64,000 nucleotides of DNA from an uncultured Oscillospiraceae bacterium (GTDB lineage Bacteria; Bacillota; Clostridia; Oscillospirales; Oscillospiraceae), in NCBI GenBank assembly GCA_947631395.1, contig CANRLF010000004.1:1-64000 (forward strand), in the 5' to 3' direction. How positions within the stretch are numbered: position 1 is the stretch's first letter; each line of letters opens with the position of its first letter. The notes below the pieces were generated by a model, which was not told the DNA's origin, ran no database searches, and saw nothing but the letters and a program-made list of their open reading frames with translations. Position numbers and translations under genes: made by a program. Positions 58,204-64,000 of the stretch are shown in pieces.

Positions 58204-59283
58204 ATGTCATACTTGACCCTGAAAAATATAAATAAGATCTATCCCAACGGCTTCCACGCGGTGCACGATTTCAACCTGACTATCGAGAAGGGCGAGTTCA
58301 TCGTATTCGTCGGACCCTCCGGCTGCGGTAAATCCACCACCCTTCGCATGATCGCGGGCCTCGAGGACATCTCCAACGGCGAGTTCCTTATCAACGACAA
58401 ACGCGCCAATGAGATGGGCCCCCGTGAGCGCGAGGTCGCCATGGTCTTCCAGAGCTACGCCCTGTATCCGCAGATGACCGTCTATGACAACATCGCCTTC
58501 GGACTTACCCTCCAGGGCGTTGACGAGGACGTCATCGAGCAGAAGGTCAAGAACACCGCCCGTATCCTGGGCCTTACCGATTACCTTGACCGCTACCCCA
58601 GGGCCCTCTCCGGCGGCCAGAGACAGCGTGTGGCCATAGGCCGCGCCATTATCCGCAAGGTGGGCGTGTTCCTCATGGACGAGCCGCTTTCGAACCTGGA
58701 CGCCAAGCAGCGCGTGACCATGCGTTCCGAGATCGCCCAGATCCACCGGAACACCGGCGCCACAACGATCTACGTCACCCACGACCAGACCGAGGCCATG
58801 ACCCTGGCCGACCGCATTGTCGTTATGAAGGACGGCTATGTACAGCAGATCGGCACGCCCTATGACCTCTACTATGAGCCTGTGAACGTGTTCGTGGCAG
58901 GGTTCATCGGCGAGCCGCCCATGAACTTCGTCCGCGGCACCCTCAAGGGCGGCAAGCTGGCCTTTGGCGACAACGCCCTGGATCTTACAAAGAAGCTGGG
59001 CGCCGACGTCAAGAAGTACGAGGGCAAGGAGATCGTCTTTGGCTTCCGCCCCGAGGCCATAGAGCTTGGGAGCAAGGACAACGCCTATGTTGTCAAGGCG
59101 GATGTGGAGCTGACGGAGATGCTGGGCGACAACACCAACGTCTACATCACCGCCGGTGAGGACAAGGCCATACTGAAGGTCGATCCCCACGATACCCCCG
59201 CCACCGACTCCACCATTGATTTCTCCATCCCCTATGAGAGCGTGTATCTCTTCGACGGAGAGACCGAAATGGTCATCAAGTGA
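58204..59283 (+). CDS. Sugar ABC transporter ATPase, MsmX/UgpC-like (2)
   Basis: A 359-residue ATPase with the same plan as the one at 54171: Walker A GPSGCGKSTT, signature LSGGQRQRVAIGRA, Walker B VFLMDEPLSNLDAK, switch His in YVTHDQTEAM, and a C-terminal MalK-type domain (GFRPEAIELG). It is the more canonical of the two. AAGGAG precedes the ATG. It ends the operon, followed by a terminator. Two ATPases in one CUT1 locus suggest a heterodimer or two transporters; only one permease pair is visible here. Confidence 0.93.
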   Translation: MSYLTLKNINKIYPNGFHAVHDFNLTIEKGEFIVFVGPSGCGKSTTLRMIAGLEDISNGEFLINDKRANEMGPREREVAMVFQSYALYPQMTVYDNIAFGLTLQGVDEDVIEQKVKNTARILGLTDYLDRYPRALSGGQRQRVAIGRAIIRKVGVFLMDEPLSNLDAKQRVTMRSEIAQIHRNTGATTIYVTHDQTEAMTLADRIVVMKDGYVQQIGTPYDLYYEPVNVFVAGFIGEPPMNFVRGTLKGGKLAFGDNALDLTKKLGADVKKYEGKEIVFGFRPEAIELGSKDNAYVVKADVELTEMLGDNTNVYITAGEDKAILKVDPHDTPATDSTIDFSIPYESVYLFDGETEMVIK

Positions 59284-59299
59284 GCTTTATAAACCACAT

Positions 59300-59333
59300 A
59301 AAACGGGCGCACTGACAGGTGCTCCCGTTTTTT
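59300..59333 (+). terminator. Terminator of the pectin operon
   Basis: AAAACGGGCGCAC (59300-59312) pairs with GTGCTCCCGTTTT (59319-59331) with one mismatch, followed by a T-run. Confidence 0.85.
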
Positions 59334-59456
59334 GTTGCCTGTTTCGACGCCAAAAAAGCGGCGCTTACGTGGCGGCGGGGGGTGAGAGGGGCGGGAATAT
59401 ATTAGTTTTACGCAAAAATTCGACTTTTCGGGGTCACTTTTAGGCGGTAAAACACC

Positions 59457-59485
59457 TTGACCCGGGCCTTGAGTGGCTATATAAT
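59457..59485 (+). promoter_or_regulatory. rpe-recR promoter
   Basis: TTGACC (59457-59462), 17-nt spacer, TATAAT (59480-59485). The 59334-59456 stretch before it shows nothing I recognise. Confidence 0.7.
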
Positions 59486-59491
59486 GTGTAG

Positions 59492-59612
59492 AGAAGCGAG
59501 AGGGCCTGACGGAGCCGCGGGGGAGCTTAGCCCCGGCGGCCCCTATGTGAAAGCCGGCCGGCGCCGACCGGCTACTAAATTTTATGCGCCCGAAGGGCCA
59601 CGGGTTACGGGA
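59492..59612 (+). promoter_or_regulatory. Structured leader upstream of rpe
   Basis: About 120 nt of GC-rich leader lie between the promoter and the rpe ribosome binding site. GCCGCGGGG (59513-59521) can pair with CCCCGGCGGC, and AGCCGG with CCGGCT further on. There is no open frame and no terminator. I do not recognise a riboswitch class. Confidence 0.4.
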
Positions 59613-59621
59613 GGACAAGGT

Positions 59622-60269
59622 ATGATAAAGATAGCTCCGTCCATACTGGCGGCGGATTTCACGAGGCTCGGGGAGGAGATCGCCAGCGTAAAGACCGCCG
59701 ATATGCTCCACTTCGACGTGATGGACGGCGAATTTGTACCGAACATATCCTTCGGACTGCCGGTCATCAAGGACGTGCGCCGTGTGACGGACATGCCGCT
59801 GGACGTGCACCTTATGATAAGATTTCCCGCCCGGTACATCGCGGAGTTTTGCCAGCGCGGGGCGGACGTGGTGGTCCTGCATGTGGAGTCCGAGGAGCCC
59901 TGGGAGATAAAAAAGGCCATCAGGGACGTTAAGGCCCAGGGGAAAAAGGTGGGCCTGTCCATAAAGCCCGGCACCCCGGTGTCAGCACTGGAGCCATACG
60001 CTGAGAGCCTTGACCAGATACTCATTATGTCAGTGGAGCCGGGGTTCGGCGGTCAGGGCTTCATACCGGAGTCCCTGGGGAAGATCGAGCAGGCGGCGCA
60101 GATCGTCGCGAGGCTGGGCATAACCTGCGATATTGAGGTGGACGGGGGCATAAACCGCGTCACCGCGAGGCAATGTGAGAGCGCCGGCGCCACGGTACTT
60201 GTGGCGGGGAGCTCCGTTTTCCGCGCCGCCGACAGGGCGGAGGAGATTAGGATACTGAGAGGTAACTGA
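59622..60269 (+). CDS. rpe: Ribulose-phosphate 3-epimerase
   Basis: A 215-residue TIM-barrel enzyme interconverting ribulose-5-phosphate and xylulose-5-phosphate in the pentose phosphate pathway. Motifs: APSILAADF (catalytic Ser/Asp strand), LHFDVMDGEFVPNISFG (metal-binding His and Asp), DVHLMI, MSVEPGFGGQGFIP (phosphate loop) and IEVDGGIN. The start is ATG 59622, preceded by GGGAGGACAAGGT; this gives the standard N-terminus. It is followed 2 bp later by recR. Confidence 0.95.
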   Translation: MIKIAPSILAADFTRLGEEIASVKTADMLHFDVMDGEFVPNISFGLPVIKDVRRVTDMPLDVHLMIRFPARYIAEFCQRGADVVVLHVESEEPWEIKKAIRDVKAQGKKVGLSIKPGTPVSALEPYAESLDQILIMSVEPGFGGQGFIPESLGKIEQAAQIVARLGITCDIEVDGGINRVTARQCESAGATVLVAGSSVFRAADRAEEIRILRGN

Positions 60270-60271
60270 AA

Positions 60272-60871
60272 ATGAGCTTTTTTCCGTCTGCCCTGGACGA
60301 GCTTGTGGAAAAATTCGCGTCCCTGCCCGGCGTGGGGCTGAAGTCCGCACAAAGGCTTGCCTTCCACATACTGGACCTTCCAAAGGAGGAGGCCAGGAGC
60401 TTTGCCGACGCCATCGTAAACGCCAGGGAGAACGTGCGCGCCTGCCGGATCTGTCAGAACCTGACGGACCGTGAGGAGTGCTCCATCTGCCGCTCACAGA
60501 CACGTGAGGAGGGCGTTATATGCGTGGTCGCCAGCCCCAAGGACGTGGCCGCCATAGAGCGCGCCCACGAGTATAACGGGCGCTACCATGTGCTGCACGG
60601 CGTTATCTCGCCCCTGAACCACATAGGCCCCGACGACATACGCATAAAGGAGCTGGTGGACCGGGTGGCCGGGGGAGATGTAAAGGAGGTCATAATGGCC
60701 ATGAACCCCGACACGGAGGGCGAGACAACCGCCAAGTATATCTCCAAGCTCTTAAAGCCCTTCGGCGTGAAGGTCACGCGCCTTGCATACGGTATACCGG
60801 TGGGCGCCAGCCTTGAGTTTGCCGATGACGCCACACTGATGCGGGCCCTTGAGGGACGGCAGGAGATCTGA
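60272..60871 (+). CDS. recR: Recombination protein RecR
   Basis: A 199-residue DNA repair protein that loads RecA with RecF and RecO at gaps. It has the helix-hairpin-helix SLPGVGLKSAQRLAFHIL (~residues 17-34), a four-cysteine zinc finger (CRICQNLTDREECSICRS, ~57-74), a Toprim domain (VICVVASPKDVAAIE) and the conserved C-terminal VTRLAYGIPVGASLEFAD. Length is normal. It is co-transcribed with rpe and ends 25 bp before a terminator. Confidence 0.96.
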   Translation: MSFFPSALDELVEKFASLPGVGLKSAQRLAFHILDLPKEEARSFADAIVNARENVRACRICQNLTDREECSICRSQTREEGVICVVASPKDVAAIERAHEYNGRYHVLHGVISPLNHIGPDDIRIKELVDRVAGGDVKEVIMAMNPDTEGETTAKYISKLLKPFGVKVTRLAYGIPVGASLEFADDATLMRALEGRQEI

Positions 60872-60895
60872 GCCTTATATTTATTTATAATCCGT

Positions 60896-60930
60896 ACCCC
60901 CGCCGCGTGAACCGGCGGGGGTCGCGCTTT
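60896..60930 (+). terminator. Terminator of rpe-recR
   Basis: ACCCCCGCCG (60896-60905) pairs with CGGCGGGGGT (60913-60922), followed by CGCGCTTTT. Confidence 0.8.
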
Positions 60931-61009
60931 TGGGGGGAGGGCAGATGTCAAGAAGAATTTTTAAAAACGGGTGAAAAATATTGAAAAAACTGGGTCAATA
61001 GGGCCGGTA

Positions 61010-61142
61010 TAACACAAACTGGCGACCTGGTTGACGAAACGACGTCGGAAAATGTGTTACGCCCCGCGAGGCTAAAGCCTTGCCGCGGGGCGTAACACAT
61101 TTTTTCGTGCCGGCGCCAGGTTCTCGAGCGAATTTTGTGTTA
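61010..61142. repeat. Nested inverted repeats at the left end of the element
   Basis: Outer arms TAACACAAA (61010-61018) and TTTGTGTTA (61134-61142); inside them a CCTGG/CCAGG pair; and in the centre a perfect 20-bp stem, 61049-61068 with 61084-61103 (AAAATGTGTTACGCCCCGCG and its complement), ending in a T-run on both strands. The central stem also contains GTGTTAC/GTAACAC and looks like a bidirectional terminator. Confidence 0.7.
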
Positions 61143-61198
61143 CAGGAGAGCAGACGCGGGGGAATAAGGTGATTTGAATTATCGCCTGCGGGCGGGAT

Positions 61199-61303
61199 TG
61201 CATGGGCCGCAGAACGTGTCAAGGGGCTTTCGCGGCATAAAAGCCAGTGTGCGCACTGGCATTTATTCCACGGTCCCCTTGACACAACCCGCAGCTCCAT
61301 GCA
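61199..61303. repeat. 105-bp multi-arm hairpin
   Basis: Three concentric inverted repeats: TGCATGG (61199-61205) with CCATGCA (61297-61303); GTGTCAAGGGG (61216-61226) with CCCCTTGACAC (61275-61285); and GCCAGTG-TGCG-CACTGGC (61243-61260), flanked by ATAAAA and ATTTAT. The structure is non-coding. As single-stranded DNA it would be very stable. It could be a replication origin, packaging signal or recombination site of the phage. Confidence 0.65.
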
Positions 61304-61389
61304 GGACGTGGGCAAGAGGTCGCGCGGCGACCTCCGTTGCACACAATCTATATTTTGGGTCCGGCGCTGGCCGGGGAAAGGAGCTTTAA

Positions 61390-61665
61390 ATGGCAGGGAA
61401 AACTAACATTCGGTCCATACGCTTTTCGGATGAGCTCAAGGAAGTCATCGAGGCGCAGGTCGGAGAGACGTTTACAGAAAAGTATGAAGGACTTATACGG
61501 CGGTGCGTGTTCGAGGAGCCGGAGATAAGAAAACGGGTAGAGGAGATGAAAAAAGAGCTCCAGCAGGTGGAGAAAACGCTGGAGAAGCGGCGCAGGGAGG
61601 CGGCGGAGATGCAAAGAGCCATCCAGATACTCACCAGTGCCAAGTGGCAATTAGACAGGGTGTAA
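61390..61665 (+). CDS. Small DNA-binding-like coiled-coil protein
   Basis: A 91-residue protein. The N-terminus (TNIRSIRFSDELKEVIEAQV) looks like a ribbon-helix-helix strand and helix, as in small plasmid and phage repressors. The second half is a charged coiled coil (KRVEEMKKELQQVEKTLEKR). AAAGGAG precedes the ATG. Its TAA stop forms part of a TAACACAA boundary repeat. It could be a copy-number or transposition regulator; I do not recognise a named family. Confidence 0.65.
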   Translation: MAGKTNIRSIRFSDELKEVIEAQVGETFTEKYEGLIRRCVFEEPEIRKRVEEMKKELQQVEKTLEKRRREAAEMQRAIQILTSAKWQLDRV

Positions 61666-61772
61666 CACAATGGGGAGCCGGAGCCGGCTCTGATGAGCTC
61701 CGCAACTGCCCTTTTTTGTGTTAAAATGCGGTTTAAGGTCAGTTACTTTACGTGGCGAAGGAGCGCGGGGTT

Positions 61773-62783
61773 ATGACGAAAAAACAGCATTACATGACGG
61801 AGCAGGAAAGATATAAGCTTGAGGGGCTGCTGGCGGCGAAGGTGAAGCCGGTGGAAGCGGCGCGGGTGCTGGGATTCACGGTACAGACAATATACAACGA
61901 AATCCGGCGCGGAACATATCTGCACACGGTGGGATACAAGGATATTCCTCGCTACTCAGCCGCGAAGGGACAGGATATATTCGAAAAGCGACAAAGGAAC
62001 AAGGGCAGACCCTTGAAAATAGGACATGACCATGAGTATGCCGAGTTTTTAGACAAGAAGATGAAGCTTGAGAGATATTCACCAGCGGCGGCGCTGGAGG
62101 AGGCGAGGAAGGCGGGATATACGACTAAGCTGTCAGTACAGACTATCTACAACTACATAGATAATGGCTTTTTCCTTCGGATGAATAATGATGACCTTTG
62201 GGAAAAATGCAAGAGATCTCCGCGCCGGTCGACGCCGGAGCCGAAGGTGGCGCATAAAGACCTTCCGAGCATAGAGGAGCGGCCGGTGTGGATAGACGAT
62301 CGCTCCGTGCTGGGACACTGGGAGGGAGATTTAATAGTCGGGTGTAGAGGATCCTCGCCGGTACTGCTCACCTTGACCGAAAGAGTGATGCGGGAGGAGA
62401 TGATCATTAAATTACCGGACAGGAAGGCGGCGACGGTGCGCGGTGCTTTTGACCGGCTGGAGAGGCAGATGGGAAAAAGGGCGTTCCGTGAGAAGTTCCA
62501 AAGCGTAACTCTGGATAACGGGTCAGAGTTCATGGAGTATGAGGAGCTTGTAAGGTCCATATACGGCGGCAGGCGCTTTGACGTCTGGTATACTCACGCC
62601 GGAGCGCCGTATGAGAAAGGAGCCAATGAGAACCACAACAGGATGATCAGAAGGTTCCTACCGAAAGGCACGGACTTCACAAAGGTCAGCAAAAAGCGGA
62701 TAGCCGAGATCCAAAACTGGATGAACGACTATCCGCGAAAGTCTTTAGGCTGGCTTACGCCGAGGGAAGTGGGGAGGATGTAA
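61773..62783 (+). CDS. IS30-family transposase
   Basis: A 336-residue DDE transposase. The N-terminal helix-turn-helix is YKLEGLLAAKVKPVEAARVL followed by GFTVQTIYNEIRRGTY. Catalytic residues are in HWEGDLIVG (first Asp), TLDNGSEFMEYE (second Asp) and GANENHNRMIRRFLPKGTDF (Glu), the IS30 signature. Length matches the family. The start is ATG 61773, 9 nt after AAGGAG; a GTG 21 nt upstream is less suited. Its TAA stop is part of the boundary repeat TAACACAA, and TTGTGTTA lies 50 bp upstream of the start, so the two may be its terminal repeats. Confidence 0.92.
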   Translation: MTKKQHYMTEQERYKLEGLLAAKVKPVEAARVLGFTVQTIYNEIRRGTYLHTVGYKDIPRYSAAKGQDIFEKRQRNKGRPLKIGHDHEYAEFLDKKMKLERYSPAAALEEARKAGYTTKLSVQTIYNYIDNGFFLRMNNDDLWEKCKRSPRRSTPEPKVAHKDLPSIEERPVWIDDRSVLGHWEGDLIVGCRGSSPVLLTLTERVMREEMIIKLPDRKAATVRGAFDRLERQMGKRAFREKFQSVTLDNGSEFMEYEELVRSIYGGRRFDVWYTHAGAPYEKGANENHNRMIRRFLPKGTDFTKVSKKRIAEIQNWMNDYPRKSLGWLTPREVGRM

Positions 62784-62826
62784 CACAAGCGGATTTCAGC
62801 TGGATCCGGATCCGCGGGAAGTTGTG

Positions 62827-63726
62827 TTACACCTTACGTTTCTGCCTCCGGAGCCAACGCTTGGAGGGCTTAGAAACAGCGTCCATATTGGCCTGAGCGG
62901 TGTTCTGCTGGAGCTTCAATATTTCCTCCTCAGTCATCATGTCGCCTTCCTTCATGGACTTTTTGAGATTACCAACGCAAGCAAGAGTATCGTAGGCGTC
63001 ATAATCGGCGTTAGTCACAAACCAACAGGAAGAAGCGAGGGGCCTGACCATCTGCGTGCTGGTCGCGTTCTCGAGATCCCAGGCGTCATATTTCTTCATC
63101 CGCTGGAACCGCCAGAGCTTGTCACACTCTATAACATAACTCGTAACCTGACGAAGGAGCGCGTCGACGTGGCCGAAACGCTGGGCGGTATAGTAGAGGC
63201 TTATGTAGTAATGGCGACAGGTGAGGATGGTGTTGAGGAACAGCGGGTCAATATTGGTCTTAAAATTCCTGCTGTTCATCTGCACGCTGAACTCGTCGCC
63301 CAGAACGAGGGTGACGGTGAGGGTGTCATTCTCATCGTCATATTCCCGGTTATGCTCTGCGGCAAGAACGATCTGCTCAAGACTAACAAGCTCCTCATAA
63401 GGAATGGCGAGAGCCACGTTGGAGATCACCTTCACGCGCTGGGTAACGAGCTTGCGGCGCCGGGGACACCAGACTTTTTTATCGTTATATTGCTTATACG
63501 CAGTAACTACACGGTGGACGGCACTCAGGGTCTTGCCTTTGCCAAACAGGCCGGTATACGCCACAAGCTCACCAGTGCCGTATAAGTTGCCTTCACGGTG
63601 CCGGTAATAGTGCCATAGATCTACAACGCCATTTTTTATGACCTTAAAGGGATGAAACAAAGCGCACCGGAGAGTAGGAAAGGAGAAAACGACGATCGCC
63701 ACAAGGATCAGTAAGATAAGCGTCAC
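62827..63726 (-). CDS. Zot/pI-like filamentous phage assembly ATPase
   Basis: A 299-residue protein of the zonular occludens toxin family, the inovirus pI assembly ATPase that drives phage extrusion through the envelope. Walker A is GLFGKGKT (residues ~57-64), Walker B is VLGDEFSVQ, and TCRHYYISLYYTAQRFGHVD is a typical family segment. Unusually, the hydrophobic helix is at the N-terminus (TLILLILVAIVVFSF), the reverse of Zot/pI proteins with an internal or C-terminal helix. The start is GTG 63726, overlapping the preceding small gene's stop. Its stop TAA is in a boundary repeat. It runs convergent with the transposase. Confidence 0.85.
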   Translation of the reverse strand: MTLILLILVAIVVFSFPTLRCALFHPFKVIKNGVVDLWHYYRHREGNLYGTGELVAYTGLFGKGKTLSAVHRVVTAYKQYNDKKVWCPRRRKLVTQRVKVISNVALAIPYEELVSLEQIVLAAEHNREYDDENDTLTVTLVLGDEFSVQMNSRNFKTNIDPLFLNTILTCRHYYISLYYTAQRFGHVDALLRQVTSYVIECDKLWRFQRMKKYDAWDLENATSTQMVRPLASSCWFVTNADYDAYDTLACVGNLKKSMKEGDMMTEEEILKLQQNTAQANMDAVSKPSKRWLRRQKRKV

Positions 63727-63848
63727 TTCTTATCCCCCCTGAGCTCGCGGACACGCCGGACGGTATCCTTAACGATGAATACAAAGCCGATCGACCAGGG
63801 GACGGCGAAGGCGACGCATAACATGACGATAAAAAGAAGCTCAGCCAT
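63723..63848 (-). CDS. Tiny inovirus-like membrane protein (41 aa)
   Basis: A 41-residue protein with one helix (AELLFIVMLCVAFAVPWSIG) and a basic C-terminus (VRRVRELRGDKK). GAGGAGGTGG is just upstream of the ATG. The stop overlaps the Zot start, a tight gene order like that of inovirus capsid and assembly genes. It could be a minor coat protein or an assembly partner. Confidence 0.7.
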   Translation of the reverse strand: MAELLFIVMLCVAFAVPWSIGFVFIVKDTVRRVRELRGDKK

Positions 63849-63852
63849 CAGC

Positions 63853-63972
63853 TCACCACCTCCTCACGCTGTTTATGAACGCCTCGGCGATCTTGCCGAT
63901 GACACGAAAGACGCCAGAGACAAGGACGACACCAATCAGAAGCTCCAAAAGATACGGGATGAGCTCCACCAT
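63853..63972 (-). CDS. Tiny inovirus-like membrane protein (39 aa)
   Basis: A 39-residue protein: ELIPYLLELLIGVVLVSGVF, then a basic amphipathic end (AEAFINSVRRW). It ends 4 bp before the next tiny gene. The size, single helix and basic C-terminus resemble inovirus coat proteins (pVII/pIX or pVIII size class). No clear ribosome binding site is seen before this ATG, so the true start may lie in the sequence beyond the window. Confidence 0.55.
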   Translation of the reverse strand: MVELIPYLLELLIGVVLVSGVFRVIGKIAEAFINSVRRW

Positions 63973-64000
63973 AGTCGTTGGCGGATAAATATCCAGGCCA

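Larger units (their letters stand above)
61010..64000. mobile_element. Edge of inovirus-like element with IS30 transposase
   Basis: From about 61010 to the window end every gene is phage- or transposon-like: small coiled-coil protein, IS30-family transposase, Zot/pI ATPase and two tiny single-helix membrane proteins. Modules are bounded by the octamer TTGTGTTA or its complement (61010-61017, 61135-61142, 61663-61670, 61716-61723, 62781-62788, 62822-62829). Chromosomal housekeeping (recR) ends at 60871, so the left boundary is between 60922 and 61010. The right end, and any Rep, coat or attachment gene, lies beyond the window. IS30-type transposases are known from some inoviruses, which fits. 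Confidence 0.7.

Noticed and set aside
62824..63585. A 253-codon plus-strand open frame opposite the Zot gene
   Set aside because: The minus-strand frame has Walker A and B motifs and a plausible start; the plus-strand translation has no family features.

Overview
The window looks like chromosome of an anaerobic, GC-rich gut-type Firmicute (Clostridia, probably an Oscillospiraceae/Ruminococcaceae relative). This is an inference from gene content: strong AGGAGG ribosome binding sites, TTG/GTG starts, LplB/YtcP-type sugar permeases with MsmX-type ATPases, a group-B-like [FeFe] hydrogenase, BlaI/BlaR1 and SdpR/SdpI pairs and pectin genes. No rRNA or tRNA gene was seen.

Region 1 (1-19.5 kb) is a type IV pilus operon: PilM, PilN and PilO homologues, then a single 4,720-codon gene whose first 45 residues are a canonical prepilin leader and helix and whose remaining ~4,670 residues form a repetitive GLUG-type adhesin. 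Three more pilin-like genes follow. A block of hairpin-rich intergenic repeats splits the operon. Region 2 (19.5-24.7 kb) is a signalling operon: REC-HD-GYP-PAS-GGDEF protein, Hpt protein and Cache hybrid histidine kinase, linking c-di-GMP turnover to a phosphorelay next to the pili.

Region 3 (24.7-30.5 kb) is accessory and partly AT-rich: an XRE repressor facing a lipoprotein gene with paired operators, a structured small RNA with its own promoter and terminator (possibly raiA-motif), an autoregulated XRE/polytopic membrane protein pair, and an ArsR (SdpR-like)-SdpI operon. A third SdpI-like gene there has lost its stop and reads into the repeats. Region 4 (30.2-36 kb) has a repeat block, a DUF1015 gene, a cytidylate-kinase-like gene, GNAT, lipid kinase and uridine kinase.

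Region 5 (36-44.8 kb) carries an XRE-TPR regulator, a secreted amidase_6-type protein interrupted by one in-frame TGA, a lipoprotein, a FemAB-type peptidoglycan transferase and a BlaI-BlaR1 pair with an unfamiliar sensor domain. Three promoters here share a TTATAC-N4-GTATAA operator, so this looks like a small BlaI cell-envelope regulon. A zinc phospholipase C gene follows.

Region 6 (44.8-59.3 kb) has a group-B-like [FeFe] hydrogenase and then a pectin locus: pectinesterase (divergent), two permeases, a very large solute-binding lipoprotein, two MsmX-type ATPases, GH28 polygalacturonase and five uncharacterised small membrane proteins interleaved with them. Region 7 (59.4-60.9 kb) is housekeeping: rpe and recR. 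Region 8 (61.0 kb to the end) is the edge of a mobile element, apparently an inovirus-like (filamentous phage) prophage: a Zot/pI ATPase, two tiny single-helix membrane proteins, an IS30-family transposase, a small coiled-coil protein and large hairpins. Its gene modules are bounded by the same inverted octamer TTGTGTTA/TAACACAA.

Five blocks of GC-rich hairpin repeats (1-327, 17041-17795, 30230-31305, 33540-33785, 44750-45140) recur through the window.
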